Positions 8,011 to 18,713 of a stretch of 64,000 nucleotides of DNA are shown here, one piece after another. Every line of letters starts with the position of its first letter. The first letter of the stretch is position 1. Location of the stretch: contig NZ_CP103807.1 of the NCBI RefSeq assembly GCF_029773605.1, forward strand, positions 1,178,001 to 1,242,000, written 5' to 3'. A program made the translations under genes and the position numbers. Origin of the DNA: Actinobacillus genomosp. 2. GTDB lineage: Bacteria > Pseudomonadota > Gammaproteobacteria > Enterobacterales > Pasteurellaceae. Below the pieces are notes generated by a model that saw nothing but the letters and a program-made list of their open reading frames with translations, had not been told where the DNA came from and did not search any database.

Positions 8011-9297
8011 ATGTCTAAAAATACTTTTGTGGTCGGCTTTATGCTGTTTGCCATTTTCTTTGGAGCGGGCAATTTAATTTTTCCGCCAAAATTAGGATTT
8101 GAAAGCGGTGCGGATTTCTGGGCTGCAACAATCGGATTTGTGGTTACCGGTGTAGGTCTACCGTTACTCGGTATTATTGTAAGTGCCTCTTATAAAGGCG
8201 GTTATAAAGCAGCTTTACATCGTATCCACCCATGGTTTTCACTGCTCTTTTTAGTCGCGATTTACTTAACTATCGGGCCTTTCTTTGCTATTCCTCGTAC
8301 TGCGGCTACTGCTTATGAAATGGCTGTTTTACCGTTTTTAGGCGAACAGACACCGATTTCATTGCTGATTTTCACATCGGTTTATTTTTCGTTAGCCATT
8401 TGGCTTGGTTTAAATCCATCAAAAATGGTGGAAAGAATCGGCTCGATTCTAACGCCTTTACTGTTAATTTCGATTCTTGCACTTGTCATCAGCGGTATCG
8501 TGTTACTTGCTGATAATCCGTCAAGCACTAATGTGATGGAAGCGCCGATTGTAGATGGAATCCTTGCCGGTTATAACACAATGGACGCTTTGGCTTCTGT
8601 TGCATTCTCAGTAATCGTAATCAACGCAATTAAAAATAAAGGCTTTACTGACGAAAAAGCTCTGAGCAAACAAACTGCGATGGCAGGCGTCATAGCAGCG
8701 GTTTTATTAGCGTTAATCTATTTATCTATCGGTTGGATTGGCAATAAATTACCAATTTCTGCGGAAGTATTAGCAGATTTAACTGCTAAAAAACAAGATT
8801 TAGGTACTTATATTCTAAATGTGGCGGCAGCTCAAGCATTTGGCGATTTCGGTCGTACCGTATTAGGTGTGATCGTTTCGTTAGCTTGCTTAACGACTGC
8901 GATCGGTCTGATTGTGTCAGTAAGTGAATATTTTAATGAGATTTTCCCGAAAATTTCTTATAAAACCTATGCCATTATTTGTACCTTAATCGGCTTCGGT
9001 TTAGCAAACCAAGGATTAAGTGAGGTAATCAGTAAATCTATCCCGGTATTATTGGTACTTTATCCGATTGCAATGTCGATAATCTTTTTATTGCTATTAA
9101 ATTTATTTATTCAATTACCGTTATTAGCATTACGTATTTCACTAATTCTAGTCACGATCGTTTCTATTTTATCAGTCGCAGGTGTCAGCTTAGTTGATAA
9201 TTTACCGTTAAAAGCCTATTCAATGGAATGGCTACCATTTGCACTCGGCGGTTTAATGATTGGGCTAGTCTGTAACCGCTTTGTTAGCGTAAAATAA
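8011..9297 (+). CDS. brnQ: Branched-chain amino acid transporter, LIVCS family
   Basis: A 428-residue inner-membrane protein with about twelve hydrophobic segments, typical of BrnQ, the sodium- or proton-driven importer of leucine, isoleucine and valine. The N-terminal FMLFAIFFGAGNLIFPP is the family signature. The ATG at the listed start is used rather than a GTG four codons upstream; neither has a good Shine-Dalgarno sequence, so translation efficiency may be low or depend on the leader. The leader has a terminator-like hairpin. mutM follows after a short terminator, so brnQ is probably a single-gene unit. Confidence 0.95.
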   Translation: MSKNTFVVGFMLFAIFFGAGNLIFPPKLGFESGADFWAATIGFVVTGVGLPLLGIIVSASYKGGYKAALHRIHPWFSLLFLVAIYLTIGPFFAIPRTAATAYEMAVLPFLGEQTPISLLIFTSVYFSLAIWLGLNPSKMVERIGSILTPLLLISILALVISGIVLLADNPSSTNVMEAPIVDGILAGYNTMDALASVAFSVIVINAIKNKGFTDEKALSKQTAMAGVIAAVLLALIYLSIGWIGNKLPISAEVLADLTAKKQDLGTYILNVAAAQAFGDFGRTVLGVIVSLACLTTAIGLIVSVSEYFNEIFPKISYKTYAIICTLIGFGLANQGLSEVISKSIPVLLVLYPIAMSIIFLLLLNLFIQLPLLALRISLILVTIVSILSVAGVSLVDNLPLKAYSMEWLPFALGGLMIGLVCNRFVSVK

Positions 9298-9307
9298 AAT
9301 AATTCTC

Positions 9308-9331
9308 GGGCAAGGTTATCCTTGCCCTTTA
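9308..9331 (+). terminator. Terminator after brnQ
   Basis: GGGCAAGG-TTAT-CCTTGCCC followed by TTTATTT. The hairpin begins ten bases after the brnQ stop and lies just upstream of mutM. Confidence 0.75.
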
Positions 9332-9357
9332 TTTATCTCAAATCTTGGAGAAAAGAT

Positions 9358-10179
9358 ATGCCCGAATTACCAGAAGTGGAAACCAGCTTACGAGGTGTAG
9401 AACCTTATCTACACGGCAAAACCATTAAACAGATTATCGTACGAACTAATAAATTACGTTGGGCAATTTCAGATGAATTACAACAAATGCAAGGCGAAAA
9501 AATCATTTCGCTCTCTCGCCGTGCCAAATATTTAATCTTACATACGACAAACGGCGATATTCTGATTCACCTAGGAATGTCCGGTTCACTCGGTATTTTA
9601 CAAGAAAGTCAACAAGCTGCCGGCAAACACGATCATGTTGATCTTATTACCCGAGATGGTACTGTGCTTCGTTATAACGACCCACGTAAATTCGGTTGTT
9701 GGCTATGGATGCACAATGCGGAACAACACGAGCTGATTACTCGTTTAGGACCGGAACCGCTCTCTGAAGCATTTACAGCCGAGTATTTATTTACTCGAAG
9801 CCGTAACAAAACCGTGGCAGTCAAAAACTTTATTATGAATAACGATATTGTGGTGGGTGTGGGGAATATCTATGCTTGCGAATCTCTGTTTATGGCTGGG
9901 ATTCATCCGGAACTTGCAACGCAAAACCTGACTAAGCAACAATGCGAACGCTTAGTTAAAGTGATTAAAGATGTATTAACTAAAGCGATTATTCAGGGTG
10001 GAACAACGCTTAAAGATTTTATTCAACCTGATGGAAAACCGGGTTATTTTGCTCAAGTATTACAAGTTTACGGTCGCAAAGGCGAAGCCTGTAATGACTG
10101 TGGAACAATGATTGAAGCAAAAGTGATCGGGCAACGTAATAGTTATTTCTGCCCTCATTGCCAAAAACTGCCTCTCTAG
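9358..10179 (+). CDS. mutM: Formamidopyrimidine-DNA glycosylase
   Basis: A 273-residue Fpg/MutM that excises 8-oxoguanine and formamidopyrimidines by its N-terminal proline (MPELPEVE) and nicks the abasic site. Lys in GRNKT-like position is seen as SRNKTVAVK, and the C-terminal zinc finger is [11 protein letters not shown] followed by FCPHCQ. GGAG eight bases upstream fixes the ATG; earlier in-frame codons lie inside the brnQ terminator and are unlikely. A USS hairpin terminator follows. Confidence 0.96.
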   Translation: MPELPEVETSLRGVEPYLHGKTIKQIIVRTNKLRWAISDELQQMQGEKIISLSRRAKYLILHTTNGDILIHLGMSGSLGILQESQQAAGKHDHVDLITRDGTVLRYNDPRKFGCWLWMHNAEQHELITRLGPEPLSEAFTAEYLFTRSRNKTVAVKNFIMNNDIVVGVGNIYACESLFMAGIHPELATQNLTKQQCERLVKVIKDVLTKAIIQGGTTLKDFIQPDGKPGYFAQVLQVYGRKGEACNDCGTMIEAKVIGQRNSYFCPHCQKLPL

Positions 10180-10196
10180 CTCATTACAAGTGTGAA

Positions 10197-10223
10197 AAAG
10201 CGGTCAAATTTGACCGCCTTTTT
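10197..10223. terminator. USS-type bidirectional terminator
   Basis: AAAGCGGTCAAATTTGACCGC followed by CTTTTT forms a compact hairpin from two inverted AGCGGTC blocks between convergent mutM and the following minus-strand gene. Confidence 0.8.
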
Positions 10224-10231
10224 GCAACTTA

Positions 10232-10594
10232 CTACATAAACCAGCCGGTTGGTGTCACCGATTTGTTATCCAATAATTTTATCGCACCGTAAATCACTCG
10301 GAACACATACCAAATACTTACCGCCCAAATCACCAAAATACCAATGCCGATAAACGAAAGTATCATTCCCAAAACAAAGCCAGCTAATGTTCCCCAAAAC
10401 GTACGAATGAGAAAACGCATATGATCATAATATGCTGTGCCTTGCATATCTTCACGTTTAATATAAGCCATTATCACACCGGCAATCGCCGGTAGACCAC
10501 CAAAAATAATTCCTAAGCCGAATAAACCGTAAGTGATATACATCATCTTACGTTGTGAATCGTCAGACGGTTGAAGAGAAAAAGGATCGTTCAT
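10232..10594 (-). CDS. Small membrane protein, DUF4870-like
   Basis: A 120-residue protein with three hydrophobic segments (about 17-45, 63-83 and 84-105) and a charged YIKREDMQGTAYYDHMRFL loop. The pattern resembles the DUF4870 family found in many Proteobacteria. Function is unknown. AGGAGG precedes the ATG at good spacing, so it is clearly translated. It sits between mutM (convergent) and hemB (same strand, 85 bp upstream). Confidence 0.75.
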   Translation of the reverse strand: MNDPFSLQPSDDSQRKMMYITYGLFGLGIIFGGLPAIAGVIMAYIKREDMQGTAYYDHMRFLIRTFWGTLAGFVLGMILSFIGIGILVIWAVSIWYVFRVIYGAIKLLDNKSVTPTGWFM

Positions 10595-10679
10595 TTATAC
10601 CTCCTAAAAAAGTAACGGTTAGACTGAAGTATTTACAAAAAATTCCTCAAATCTAACCGCTTACATTTAAACATTATCG

Positions 10680-11708
<1,029 letters not shown>

Positions 11709-11727
11709 CTAATTTTGCAAATTTTAG

Positions 11728-11755
11728 TAAAAAATAACCCGCTTATGAGCGGGTT
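11728..11755 (-). terminator. Terminator after tatC
   Basis: Read on the minus strand, AACCCGCT-CATA-AGCGGGTT is followed by ATTTTTTAC. It ends the ubi-tat operon before hemB. Confidence 0.85.
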
Positions 11756-11759
11756 TCGA

Positions 11760-12506
11760 TTAATTGGCTGCCGTTTCCTCTTGCTCATCTCTCGGTTTAT
11801 AGAACTTCGAGAAGAACAACCCGACTTCAAATAGCAAACACATCGGAATCGCTAAAAGCGTCTGAGAAAAAATATCCGGTGGTGTTAATAGCATACCGAT
11901 CACAAATGCAGCCACAATAATATAAGGGCGTTTTTCTCGTAAATCATCAGCAGATGTTACACCAGACCAACATAATAAAATGATGGCTACCGGTACTTCA
12001 AAACAAATACCAAATGCTAAGAAAATAGTCAGTACGAAATCCAAATAGCTACTAATATCGGTTGCCATTGTTACCCCTTCCGGTGCGGTACTAGTCAAGA
12101 AACCGAATACCAATGGAAACACGACATAGTAAGCAAATGCCACGCCTAAATAGAATAATAATGTACTTGAAACCAATAATGGGTAAATTAATCGCTTCTC
12201 GTGCTTATATAATGCAGGAGCCACGAATGCCCAAATTTGATAAAGAATAAAGGGAACCGATAAAAATACCGCCACGACCCCCGTCAACTTAATCGGAGTA
12301 AAAAATGGTGTAGCAACGTTAGTTGCAATCATGGTCGCACCGACCGGTAAATTTTCGGTCAACGGCGTAGCGAGCAAAGTATAAATATCATTCGCCCAAT
12401 AAACTAAGGCACAAAAAACCACAAGCACACAAATAAAGCTACGCAGCAAGCGATTTCTTAATTCAACAAGGTGACTAATCAGAGGTTGGGATTGTTCAAC
12501 TGACAT
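11760..12506 (-). CDS. tatC: Sec-independent translocase subunit TatC
   Basis: A 248-residue inner-membrane protein with six predicted helices, the twin-arginine signal receptor of the Tat export system. The conserved N-terminal [13 protein letters not shown] and the LTPPDIFSQ loop before the last helices are visible. Its start overlaps the tatB end by eleven bases, showing translational coupling. The C-terminal tail is charged (RDEQEE). It is the last gene of the ubiE-ubiJ-ubiB-tatA-tatB-tatC operon and is followed by a terminator. tatD is not present here. Confidence 0.96.
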   Translation of the reverse strand: MSVEQSQPLISHLVELRNRLLRSFICVLVVFCALVYWANDIYTLLATPLTENLPVGATMIATNVATPFFTPIKLTGVVAVFLSVPFILYQIWAFVAPALYKHEKRLIYPLLVSSTLLFYLGVAFAYYVVFPLVFGFLTSTAPEGVTMATDISSYLDFVLTIFLAFGICFEVPVAIILLCWSGVTSADDLREKRPYIIVAAFVIGMLLTPPDIFSQTLLAIPMCLLFEVGLFFSKFYKPRDEQEETAAN

Positions 12507-13080
12507 TCTGTTTATCCTGTTGTGTTGTTCCTGATGAGGTTGGGTTTGCTAAATCATCGTCAGGCGGATAATAAGCGGCAAACTGCGATTCGTCCAATTC
12601 AGCCTGTTCTGCAATTTCAGCGGGAGATAATTCCACTTTATCCTTAGCAGATTCATTATCAGCAAGCGGTTGATTTTCCAGATTCTTTTGTGATTCCGAC
12701 ACGGCAATTTGCTGTTCTTCTTGCTCTATTTTCGCTTGAATTTCAGCCACCTGCTCATCTGTCAGTTTGGTAATTTCACCTTTTGCCGATGCCAAATCAG
12801 CCTGCATTTGTTGTGCGGATTGTTTTAAATCTTCCACCGTTTTACTTAATTCAGGTGAAAGTGAACTTAAATTTAATGCTTCCGCTTTTTTAATGCTTTC
12901 TTGAAGCTCTTGTAATTTGAGTTCTTGTGCTAATTCATTCTGCACGTTTGCGGCTAATCCACGAATTGTACGAACCCAGCCCATTACGGTACGAATAGCA
13001 ACGGGTAAACGTTGTGGACCCAGTACAACCAGCCCCACAACGAAAATCAGTACTAATTCAGAAAAACCTATATCAAACAC
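12496..13080 (-). CDS. tatB: Sec-independent translocase subunit TatB
   Basis: A 194-residue protein with one N-terminal membrane helix ([20 protein letters not shown]), the conserved Glu near residue 8, GPQRLP at the hinge, and a long amphipathic and then acidic coiled-coil tail rich in Glu, Gln and Ala. TatB works with TatC to bind folded precursors with twin-arginine signals. The tail is longer and more acidic than the E. coli one. It starts three bases after tatA ends and overlaps tatC. Confidence 0.95.
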   Translation of the reverse strand: MFDIGFSELVLIFVVGLVVLGPQRLPVAIRTVMGWVRTIRGLAANVQNELAQELKLQELQESIKKAEALNLSSLSPELSKTVEDLKQSAQQMQADLASAKGEITKLTDEQVAEIQAKIEQEEQQIAVSESQKNLENQPLADNESAKDKVELSPAEIAEQAELDESQFAAYYPPDDDLANPTSSGTTQQDKQNVS

Positions 13081-13083
13081 AAT

Positions 13084-13308
13084 CTATGCCTGCTCTTTTT
13101 CTTTTGCTTTTTGTTCGGTAGCTGCAGCTTCTTTTGCTTCTACTTTCTCAAAACTTGCATCTTGTGGTTTCTCCTCTGCCATTGCTTTTTTAAAACCTTT
13201 GACAGATTCCCCTAAATCCGTACCTAAGGTACGTAATTTTTTTGTACCAAATAATAAAACGATAATTGCTACAATAATAAGTAATTGCCAAATGCTGATA
13301 CCACCCAT
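13084..13308 (-). CDS. tatA: Sec-independent translocase subunit TatA
   Basis: A 74-residue pore subunit of the Tat system: [20 protein letters not shown] membrane helix, the FGTKKLR hinge, the amphipathic helix [16 protein letters not shown], and a charged tail (KEKEQA). AGGAACC precedes the ATG. It lies 101 bp downstream of ubiB, as in E. coli where tat genes follow ubiB. Confidence 0.95.
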   Translation of the reverse strand: MGGISIWQLLIIVAIIVLLFGTKKLRTLGTDLGESVKGFKKAMAEEKPQDASFEKVEAKEAAATEQKAKEKEQA

Positions 13309-13409
13309 AAAGGTTCCTCTTTTTGTTTTAAGTTTAAGAAAAATTGTTTGTATTATATGTTACTTTGCTTTGCGTTTCCAAACAAAAGTAACCGAAATCC
13401 CGACTTGTC

Positions 13410-15041
13410 CTATTTTCTTTGAAGAAGCAAAGACAATAATGCCACGGATAATAAACTAATATTTACCCATAACGGTAAACTGTCAAATCGCCATAACACA
13501 CCGAGAATAATCATACCGCTCACAATACTCTGCATATTGCGAGTTTTCTGCTGTCCTTGTGTTTGTAGCGTTTTATTTAACTCGTCTAAACGGAAATTAA
13601 TCTGCTTCTGTTGCTGTAAAGCATTAAATACCGCTTCCGGAAATTCGGCAAAATGTTCTCTAAATTGTGGCACACGTTGTTTTAAATCTCGTAAAATCGC
13701 TTTCACACCGACTTGCTCATTCAGCCAATTTTGTAAAAACGGTTTTGCGGTTTGCCACAAATCTAGCTGCGGATAAACCTGTCTGCCTAAACCTTCAATA
13801 TACAGCAATGTCTTTTGTAACAATACTAATTGTGGCTGTACTTCCATATTAAATTCACGTGCCACATTAAATAGATTCAGTAACACGTGCCCAAAAGAAA
13901 TTTCCGATAGAGGTTTGGCAAAAATCGGCTCACACACCTCACGAAAAGCCTGTTCAAACGCATCAATATCGGTATCCGCCGGTGTCCAGCCTGATTCCAC
14001 GTGCATTAATGCCACACGGCGATAATCCCGATTAAAAAAGGCAACAAAACTTTCCGCTAAATAGCGTTTATCATTTTGGTTCAGCGTACCGACAATACCG
14101 CAGTCAATCCCGATATATTGCGGATTTTCCGGGTGTTCAGGATTAACGAAAATATTACCGGCGTGCATATCTGCGTGGAAAAAACTGTCACGAAACACTT
14201 GAGTAAAGAACACTTGCACCCCACGTTCCGCCAATAATTTCATATCCGTGCCGTTGGCTTTGAGTGTTTCGACATCCGACACCGGAATACCATAAATACG
14301 TTCCATCACAATCACGTTTTTATAGCAAAAATCCTGATACATTTCCGGCACATACAACATTTCACTGTTTTCAAAGTTATTACGTAAGCGAATCGCATTT
14401 GCCATTTCTCGGGTCAAATCCAGCTCATCGAGTAGCGTTTTTTCGTATTCACGCACCACTTCAGTCGCACGTAAACGCTTCGCATCATTCGATAGACGAG
14501 GAATCCAACTTGCTAGACGATACATCAACGCAATATCCGCCTTGATAAGCGGTTCAATATCCGGACGAATCACTTTAAGCACCACATCTTTGCCGGCAAG
14601 CGGTTGATTTTGATTAAATTTTGCCGTGTGAACCTGTGCAATCGAAGCGGAGGCAAGTGCCTGCTCATCAAATTCATCAAACCAAGTTTCAAGGCTTCCG
14701 CCTAAGGCTTGTTCAATAATTTGGCGAGCTAATTTGCCGTCAAACGGTTCAACCGAATCCTGCAATAACGCCAGCTGATCCGCTAATTCCGTCTCAAATA
14801 AATCACGGCGAGTTGAAAGCATTTGTCCGAGTTTAATCCACACAGGCCCCAACTCTTGCAAAGCTAAACGTAAACGCACACCGAACGGCTGATCTTTGTG
14901 TTGATTTCGCACCCAAAACAGAGCCTTACGTCCTAAACGAGCGTGGCGGGTAAGCGGAATATCAGGAATGATTTCATCAATACCGTAACGTAGAAATGTC
15001 GTGATAATTTGATAAAGGCGGCGAGTATTTTTAAAGGTCAT
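13410..15041 (-). CDS. ubiB: Ubiquinone biosynthesis ATPase/kinase-like protein UbiB
   Basis: A 543-residue member of the ABC1/ADCK atypical kinase family needed for ubiquinone synthesis. The KxGQ motif is seen in [14 protein letters not shown], the Ala-rich nucleotide loop in [13 protein letters not shown], and the catalytic and metal motifs in [12 protein letters not shown] and GIDCGIVG. Two hydrophobic C-terminal segments anchor it to the membrane. The start overlaps the ubiJ stop by four bases, so the two are translationally coupled. Confidence 0.96.
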   Translation of the reverse strand: MTFKNTRRLYQIITTFLRYGIDEIIPDIPLTRHARLGRKALFWVRNQHKDQPFGVRLRLALQELGPVWIKLGQMLSTRRDLFETELADQLALLQDSVEPFDGKLARQIIEQALGGSLETWFDEFDEQALASASIAQVHTAKFNQNQPLAGKDVVLKVIRPDIEPLIKADIALMYRLASWIPRLSNDAKRLRATEVVREYEKTLLDELDLTREMANAIRLRNNFENSEMLYVPEMYQDFCYKNVIVMERIYGIPVSDVETLKANGTDMKLLAERGVQVFFTQVFRDSFFHADMHAGNIFVNPEHPENPQYIGIDCGIVGTLNQNDKRYLAESFVAFFNRDYRRVALMHVESGWTPADTDIDAFEQAFREVCEPIFAKPLSEISFGHVLLNLFNVAREFNMEVQPQLVLLQKTLLYIEGLGRQVYPQLDLWQTAKPFLQNWLNEQVGVKAILRDLKQRVPQFREHFAEFPEAVFNALQQQKQINFRLDELNKTLQTQGQQKTRNMQSIVSGMIILGVLWRFDSLPLWVNISLLSVALLSLLLQRK

Positions 15042-15670
15042 AATTTATTCTCAAATTTTGCAAATTTTCGTTCAAATTCGACCGCTTGCTGCTCAAGTTC
15101 TGCCACTTGATCGTAAAAATTAACCGCTTGTAAGCGATGTACCAATACCGGACGTTCATTCATTAAATTCTCTGCGAGATGCTGATGATTCTGCTCAATT
15201 TGTCCTTTGAGTTTGTTAAATAATTTTTTGGCAAAATCAGTTGAAGTCTGAGCAATTACATCGCCAACAAAAGGCGACAACAGTTCGGCAGGATCTTTTT
15301 CCAATTCATCTAACAATACGGTGAAATGTTGTAACACCTGAATATCGCCGTTCAGTACCAATGATTTGTTATTAATCAGCTCGGTTAATTTGGCTTTATC
15401 GGCAAGTTTCGGCAAGGTTTCAAACGAAAGCTGTACGTGGCAATCCGCTTCGCCTTCGTAAGCCGATAGCCATTCCGCACGAGTTTCGCTAAAGATTAGA
15501 TAAAAATTGATTGTCGGTGAGGTTAATTCAATATGTAAGCACTTACCTACTAACTTACGTAATGTCGGTAATACATGCGGCGAACGCTGCAGCAAGGCAT
15601 TAAAAGCGGTTTCTATCGCACCGAACGCAAACTGTGGCAACATAAGCTGCTGTTTAAGTTGAGATAACAT
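15038..15670 (-). CDS. ubiJ: Ubiquinone biosynthesis accessory factor UbiJ
   Basis: A 210-residue protein with an N-terminal SCP2-like lipid-binding domain (about 10-130) and a C-terminal coiled coil ending in [16 protein letters not shown]. UbiJ organises the late ubiquinone hydroxylase and methylase complex and binds lipid intermediates. AAGGAATACGTT supports this ATG; codons further upstream in frame have no ribosome site. It lies 35 bp after ubiE and overlaps ubiB by four bases. Confidence 0.92.
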   Translation of the reverse strand: MLSQLKQQLMLPQFAFGAIETAFNALLQRSPHVLPTLRKLVGKCLHIELTSPTINFYLIFSETRAEWLSAYEGEADCHVQLSFETLPKLADKAKLTELINNKSLVLNGDIQVLQHFTVLLDELEKDPAELLSPFVGDVIAQTSTDFAKKLFNKLKGQIEQNHQHLAENLMNERPVLVHRLQAVNFYDQVAELEQQAVEFERKFAKFENKL

Positions 15671-15705
15671 AACGTATTCCTTGGATTCCAATTCAAAAAG
15701 ATAAA

Positions 15706-16473
15706 TTAAAACTTATATCCTCGATGTAACGCTACAATACCAGCACTTAAGTTGTAATAATTTACGCTTTCAAAACCGGCATTTTCCATCATCGCTTTTA
15801 ATTCATCTTGTTTCGGGTGCATACGAATCGATTCGGCAAGATAACGATAGCTCTCCGCATCGTTGACTACCACTTCACCCACTTTCGGCAAAATATTAAA
15901 AGAATAGAAATTATATAACTGGCTAATTGGGTCAATAATCGGTTTCGAGAATTCTAATACTAATAAACGGCCACCTGGCTTCAACACACGAAACATCGAA
16001 CGTAGCGCTTTGTCTTTATCGGTCACATTACGCAAACCGAAACTGATTACCACGCAATCAAAGGTATTATCCGCAAACGGCAGACATTCTGCATTTGCTT
16101 GCACGTAATTCACATTGCCGACCACACCTAAATTACGCAATTTTTCACGGCCGACTTCTAACATAGAGCTATTAATATCAGCTAACACAACCTCGCCGCT
16201 TTCTCCAACAATACGCGAAAATTTTGCAGTAAAATCACCGGTTCCACCGGCAAGATCCAACACTTTTTGCCCTTTACGCACGCCACTGCAATCAATGGTA
16301 AAACGCTTCCAAACACGATGGATACCAAACGAAAGCAAATCATTCATTAAGTCGTATTTGCCAGCAACGCTGTGGAATACATTAGCAACTAGTTGCTGTT
16401 TTTCTTCTTTGGCAACGGTTTTAAAACCAAAATGCGTTGTTTCGTTTTCAGTCGTGTGTTGTAAATCAGTCAT
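15706..16473 (-). CDS. ubiE: Ubiquinone/menaquinone C-methyltransferase
   Basis: A 255-residue SAM-dependent methyltransferase that acts in both ubiquinone and menaquinone synthesis. Motif I is [13 protein letters not shown], followed by [13 protein letters not shown] and [11 protein letters not shown], all characteristic of UbiE. ATG is chosen as start; a TTG two codons upstream is an alternative and both have only a weak GAGAA ribosome site. It is the first gene of the ubi-tat operon and is divergent from corA. Confidence 0.95.
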   Translation of the reverse strand: MTDLQHTTENETTHFGFKTVAKEEKQQLVANVFHSVAGKYDLMNDLLSFGIHRVWKRFTIDCSGVRKGQKVLDLAGGTGDFTAKFSRIVGESGEVVLADINSSMLEVGREKLRNLGVVGNVNYVQANAECLPFADNTFDCVVISFGLRNVTDKDKALRSMFRVLKPGGRLLVLEFSKPIIDPISQLYNFYSFNILPKVGEVVVNDAESYRYLAESIRMHPKQDELKAMMENAGFESVNYYNLSAGIVALHRGYKF

Positions 16474-16574
16474 TGTCAAATTCTCATCGATTATTTCGGA
16501 GTGCTAACGATAGCAAAAAAGCGGTCATTTTTCCTTAAAATTTTGCAAAATCAAGCAAGTAAATGACCGCTTGC

Positions 16575-16603
16575 TTGACTAGAAAGCGGTTAATCTGTAC
16601 CAT
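16575..16603 (+). promoter_or_regulatory. Candidate corA promoter
   Basis: TTGACT and TACCAT are separated by 17 bases. Transcription from here would give a leader of about 165 nt before corA. Confidence 0.5.
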
Positions 16604-16633
16604 TCGCACACTATTTTTATTTGAGGATTACAA

Positions 16634-16712
16634 TTTTGGACAGTCACAGTCGATACTTATCAGATTTCTAACCCACTTGTCCAAACCCTCTGGTTGCCGA
16701 CAAGTCGGTAAC
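16634..16712 (+). promoter_or_regulatory. Structured corA leader with a possible leader peptide
   Basis: TTTGGACA (16635-16642) can pair perfectly with TGTCCAAA (16678-16685), and a second perfect hairpin follows (GTTGCCGAC/GTCGGTAAC, 16693-16712). A short frame beginning with TTG at 16636, eight bases after AGGA, encodes MDSHSRYLSDF and ends at 16671; it runs through the first arm of the stem. A pyrimidine-rich stretch follows before corA. This resembles the CorL-controlled corA leaders of enteric bacteria in design, not in sequence. Confidence 0.45.
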
Positions 16713-16773
16713 TCTCGCCTAGTATCTTTTTTGTTCCTTTTTGTTCATTACCTCCTAACCATTGGAGAATAAA

Positions 16774-17727
16774 ATGATCCGTGCATTTGCCTTAGATAAC
16801 GCACGTCTTATTAGCGTTGACGAAACCGCTACCGATCAGCTAAATGATGCGATTTGGGTTGATTTGATCGATCCAAGTGATGACGAACGTAGCGTATTAC
16901 AGCGTGGTTTAGACCAAACCCTTGCAGAAGAACACGAATTGGAAGACTTAGAGGCTTCTGCTCGCTTCTTTGAAGACGAAGACGGCTTACACCTTCACTC
17001 TTTTTTCTATTGTTTAGATGATGACGATTACGCCGATATTGCCACCGTTGCATTTACTATTCGTGACGGGCGTTTATTTACTCTACGTGAACGTGATTTA
17101 CCTGCATTCCGTTTATATCGAATGCGTTCTCGCCGTGAAAAATTAATTGATAGCAATGCGTACGAATTACTGCTCGACTTATTTGAAACCAAAATCGAGC
17201 AGCTTGCAGACGTGATCGAAACAATTTATGCGGATTTAGAAACCTTAAGCCGTGTAATCTTAAACGGTAAGCAAGAAAGTGAAAATTTTGACGATGCACT
17301 TTCGGATTTAACCGAATTGGAAGATGCCAGCTCAAAAGTGCGTTTATGTCTGATGGATACGCAACGTGCGTTAAGTTTCTTATTACGTAAAACTCGCTTA
17401 CCGAACAATCAGCTTGAACAAGCTCGTGACATTATGCGAGATATTGAATCACTCCAACCGCATAATGAATCGTTGTTCCAAAAAGTGAACTTCTTGATGC
17501 AAGCGGCAATGGGTTATATCAATATTGAGCAGAATAAAATTATGAAGTTTTTCTCGGTCGTATCGGTGATGTTCCTACCAGCAACGCTGGTTGCTTCGAC
17601 TTACGGAATGAACTTTGAATTTATGCCGGAATTACATTTTAAATACGGCTATCCGATGGCAATCGGCTTAATGATTTGTGCCGCCGCCACACCATATATC
17701 TACTTTAAACGTAAAGGTTGGCTATAA
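16774..17727 (+). CDS. corA: Magnesium/cobalt transporter CorA
   Basis: A 317-residue pentameric magnesium channel with a large acidic cytoplasmic domain and two C-terminal helices. The signature [11 protein letters not shown] follows the first helix ([16 protein letters not shown]), and the protein ends with the basic [12 protein letters not shown] eight bases upstream fixes the ATG; the TTG four codons earlier overlaps that ribosome site. The 300-bp gap to ubiE holds an inverted USS pair, a promoter and a structured leader. A strong terminator follows the gene. Confidence 0.96.
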   Translation: MIRAFALDNARLISVDETATDQLNDAIWVDLIDPSDDERSVLQRGLDQTLAEEHELEDLEASARFFEDEDGLHLHSFFYCLDDDDYADIATVAFTIRDGRLFTLRERDLPAFRLYRMRSRREKLIDSNAYELLLDLFETKIEQLADVIETIYADLETLSRVILNGKQESENFDDALSDLTELEDASSKVRLCLMDTQRALSFLLRKTRLPNNQLEQARDIMRDIESLQPHNESLFQKVNFLMQAAMGYINIEQNKIMKFFSVVSVMFLPATLVASTYGMNFEFMPELHFKYGYPMAIGLMICAAATPYIYFKRKGWL

Positions 17728-17735
17728 AAATGCGA

Positions 17736-17766
17736 AAGCACAGAATGTACGTTCTGTGCTTTTTTG
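17736..17766 (+). terminator. Terminator after corA
   Basis: AAGCACAGAA and TTCTGTGCTT pair across a 6-base loop and are followed by TTTTT. Confidence 0.9.
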
Positions 17767-17808
17767 TTATATATAAATGCTCTTTTTGTCTACTATGCTC
17801 TCTTCAAT

Positions 17809-18129
17809 TTAATCTCTTAAATAAATATCTGATGGTAATTTAAATGGAGGATGAGCTGAAAAATCAACTACTTTAATAAAAGTATCACCTTTTATATAGT
17901 GCAAAATATATTCAGAAGTATAATTTCCAAAACCTAAACTTACGTCATATTCAGGGATGCCAATATGATAATGCCATAAATGATATTGCTGAGCCTTAGC
18001 AACTTTTATTGACCAATTCGGATCATCTGTTGGAACATTATCGGAACATTTATTTCGACCGGGTAAATTGTCTAAACCATAAGCTTCAACATATTCTTTA
18101 AATTGCCAAATCTTGATTAAGTCGTTTTC
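17809..18129 (-). pseudogene. YafO-like toxin domain without a start (frameshifted from upstream gene)
   Basis: This frame is open for 106 codons on the minus strand but has no start codon near its beginning. It encodes NDLIKIWQFKEYVEAYG, then GRNKCSDNV, LWHYHIGIPEYD, TSEYILHY and FSAHPPFKLP, clearly the same family as the interrupted gene at 4.8-5.1 kb. The upstream 168-residue frame overlaps its beginning and is one base out of phase. Restoring one A in the AAAA run at 18125-18128 would join the two into a single protein of about 270 residues with the sequence AGEKNDLIKIW across the join. I read it as a frameshifted fusion gene. Confidence 0.7.
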
Positions 18130-18623
18130 TCACCGGCAATTTTAGAACCGAATAAAACTTTACCATTCCCGATACCTTTTAACCAAGCTCTAAATTCACC
18201 AACATTGGTTACTTCATTAGGTAATTCGTGAAAAATATCATCCAAACGCTCTTCCATTCGATTCAAATCAAAATTGAATGATGTCGCTTTTGCCATCTTC
18301 TCTTCAATTTTCCGAATATTAGATTTCATATTATCTAATATTGCCATTGTTTGAGAACCATCATTAAAATAATCTTGGGTATCAAAAATAACAGCTTTAT
18401 TCTGAGTAAGATATTTTTTGAAATCTGTTAAATTAATGTCAGTCCAAAAACTAGGATTTTGATCAATTGCTTCAAGACAAGTAACCAATAATTGATTAAT
18501 CATTGAAATACGAAAATTTAAGAACAAAATTTGTTCTTTTGTTACTGATTTTTTATCAATGAATTCAAATGGCGGATAAATAGCAGTAAGTGCATTTGAC
18601 ATAGATAACGCAACATTTTTCAT
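18117..18623 (-). CDS. Unknown protein, N-terminal part of a frameshifted toxin-like fusion
   Basis: A 168-residue open frame of unknown family. It is mostly helical, with no signal peptide or membrane helix; notable stretches are EQILFLNFRISMINQLLVTC and a coiled-coil-like DNMKSNIRKIEEKMAKAT. GGAGATAAG precedes the ATG. The last 15 residues (GKVLFGSKIAGEKTT) match the position of the first strand of the toxin domain that continues in another frame, so the stop is probably created by a one-base deletion. If intact it would be a two-domain protein. The role of the first 150 residues is unknown; it may be a neutralising or targeting domain. Confidence 0.65.
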   Translation of the reverse strand: MKNVALSMSNALTAIYPPFEFIDKKSVTKEQILFLNFRISMINQLLVTCLEAIDQNPSFWTDINLTDFKKYLTQNKAVIFDTQDYFNDGSQTMAILDNMKSNIRKIEEKMAKATSFNFDLNRMEERLDDIFHELPNEVTNVGEFRAWLKGIGNGKVLFGSKIAGEKTT

Positions 18624-18671
18624 ACTTATCTCCTCTATTATCCCTGATATTCTACACAGATTCTTATAAAA

Positions 18672-18706
18672 GAAAACCGCTTGTAATTTTCATTACAAGC
18701 GGTTTT
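18672..18706 (-). terminator. USS-pair terminator after tRNA-Ser
   Basis: AAAACCGCTTGTAAT and ATTACAAGCGGTTTT form a 15-bp stem with a 4-base loop. Both arms carry the full 9-bp Apl-type uptake sequence. It lies directly downstream of the tRNA pair. Confidence 0.8.
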
Positions 18707-18713
18707 GAATAAA

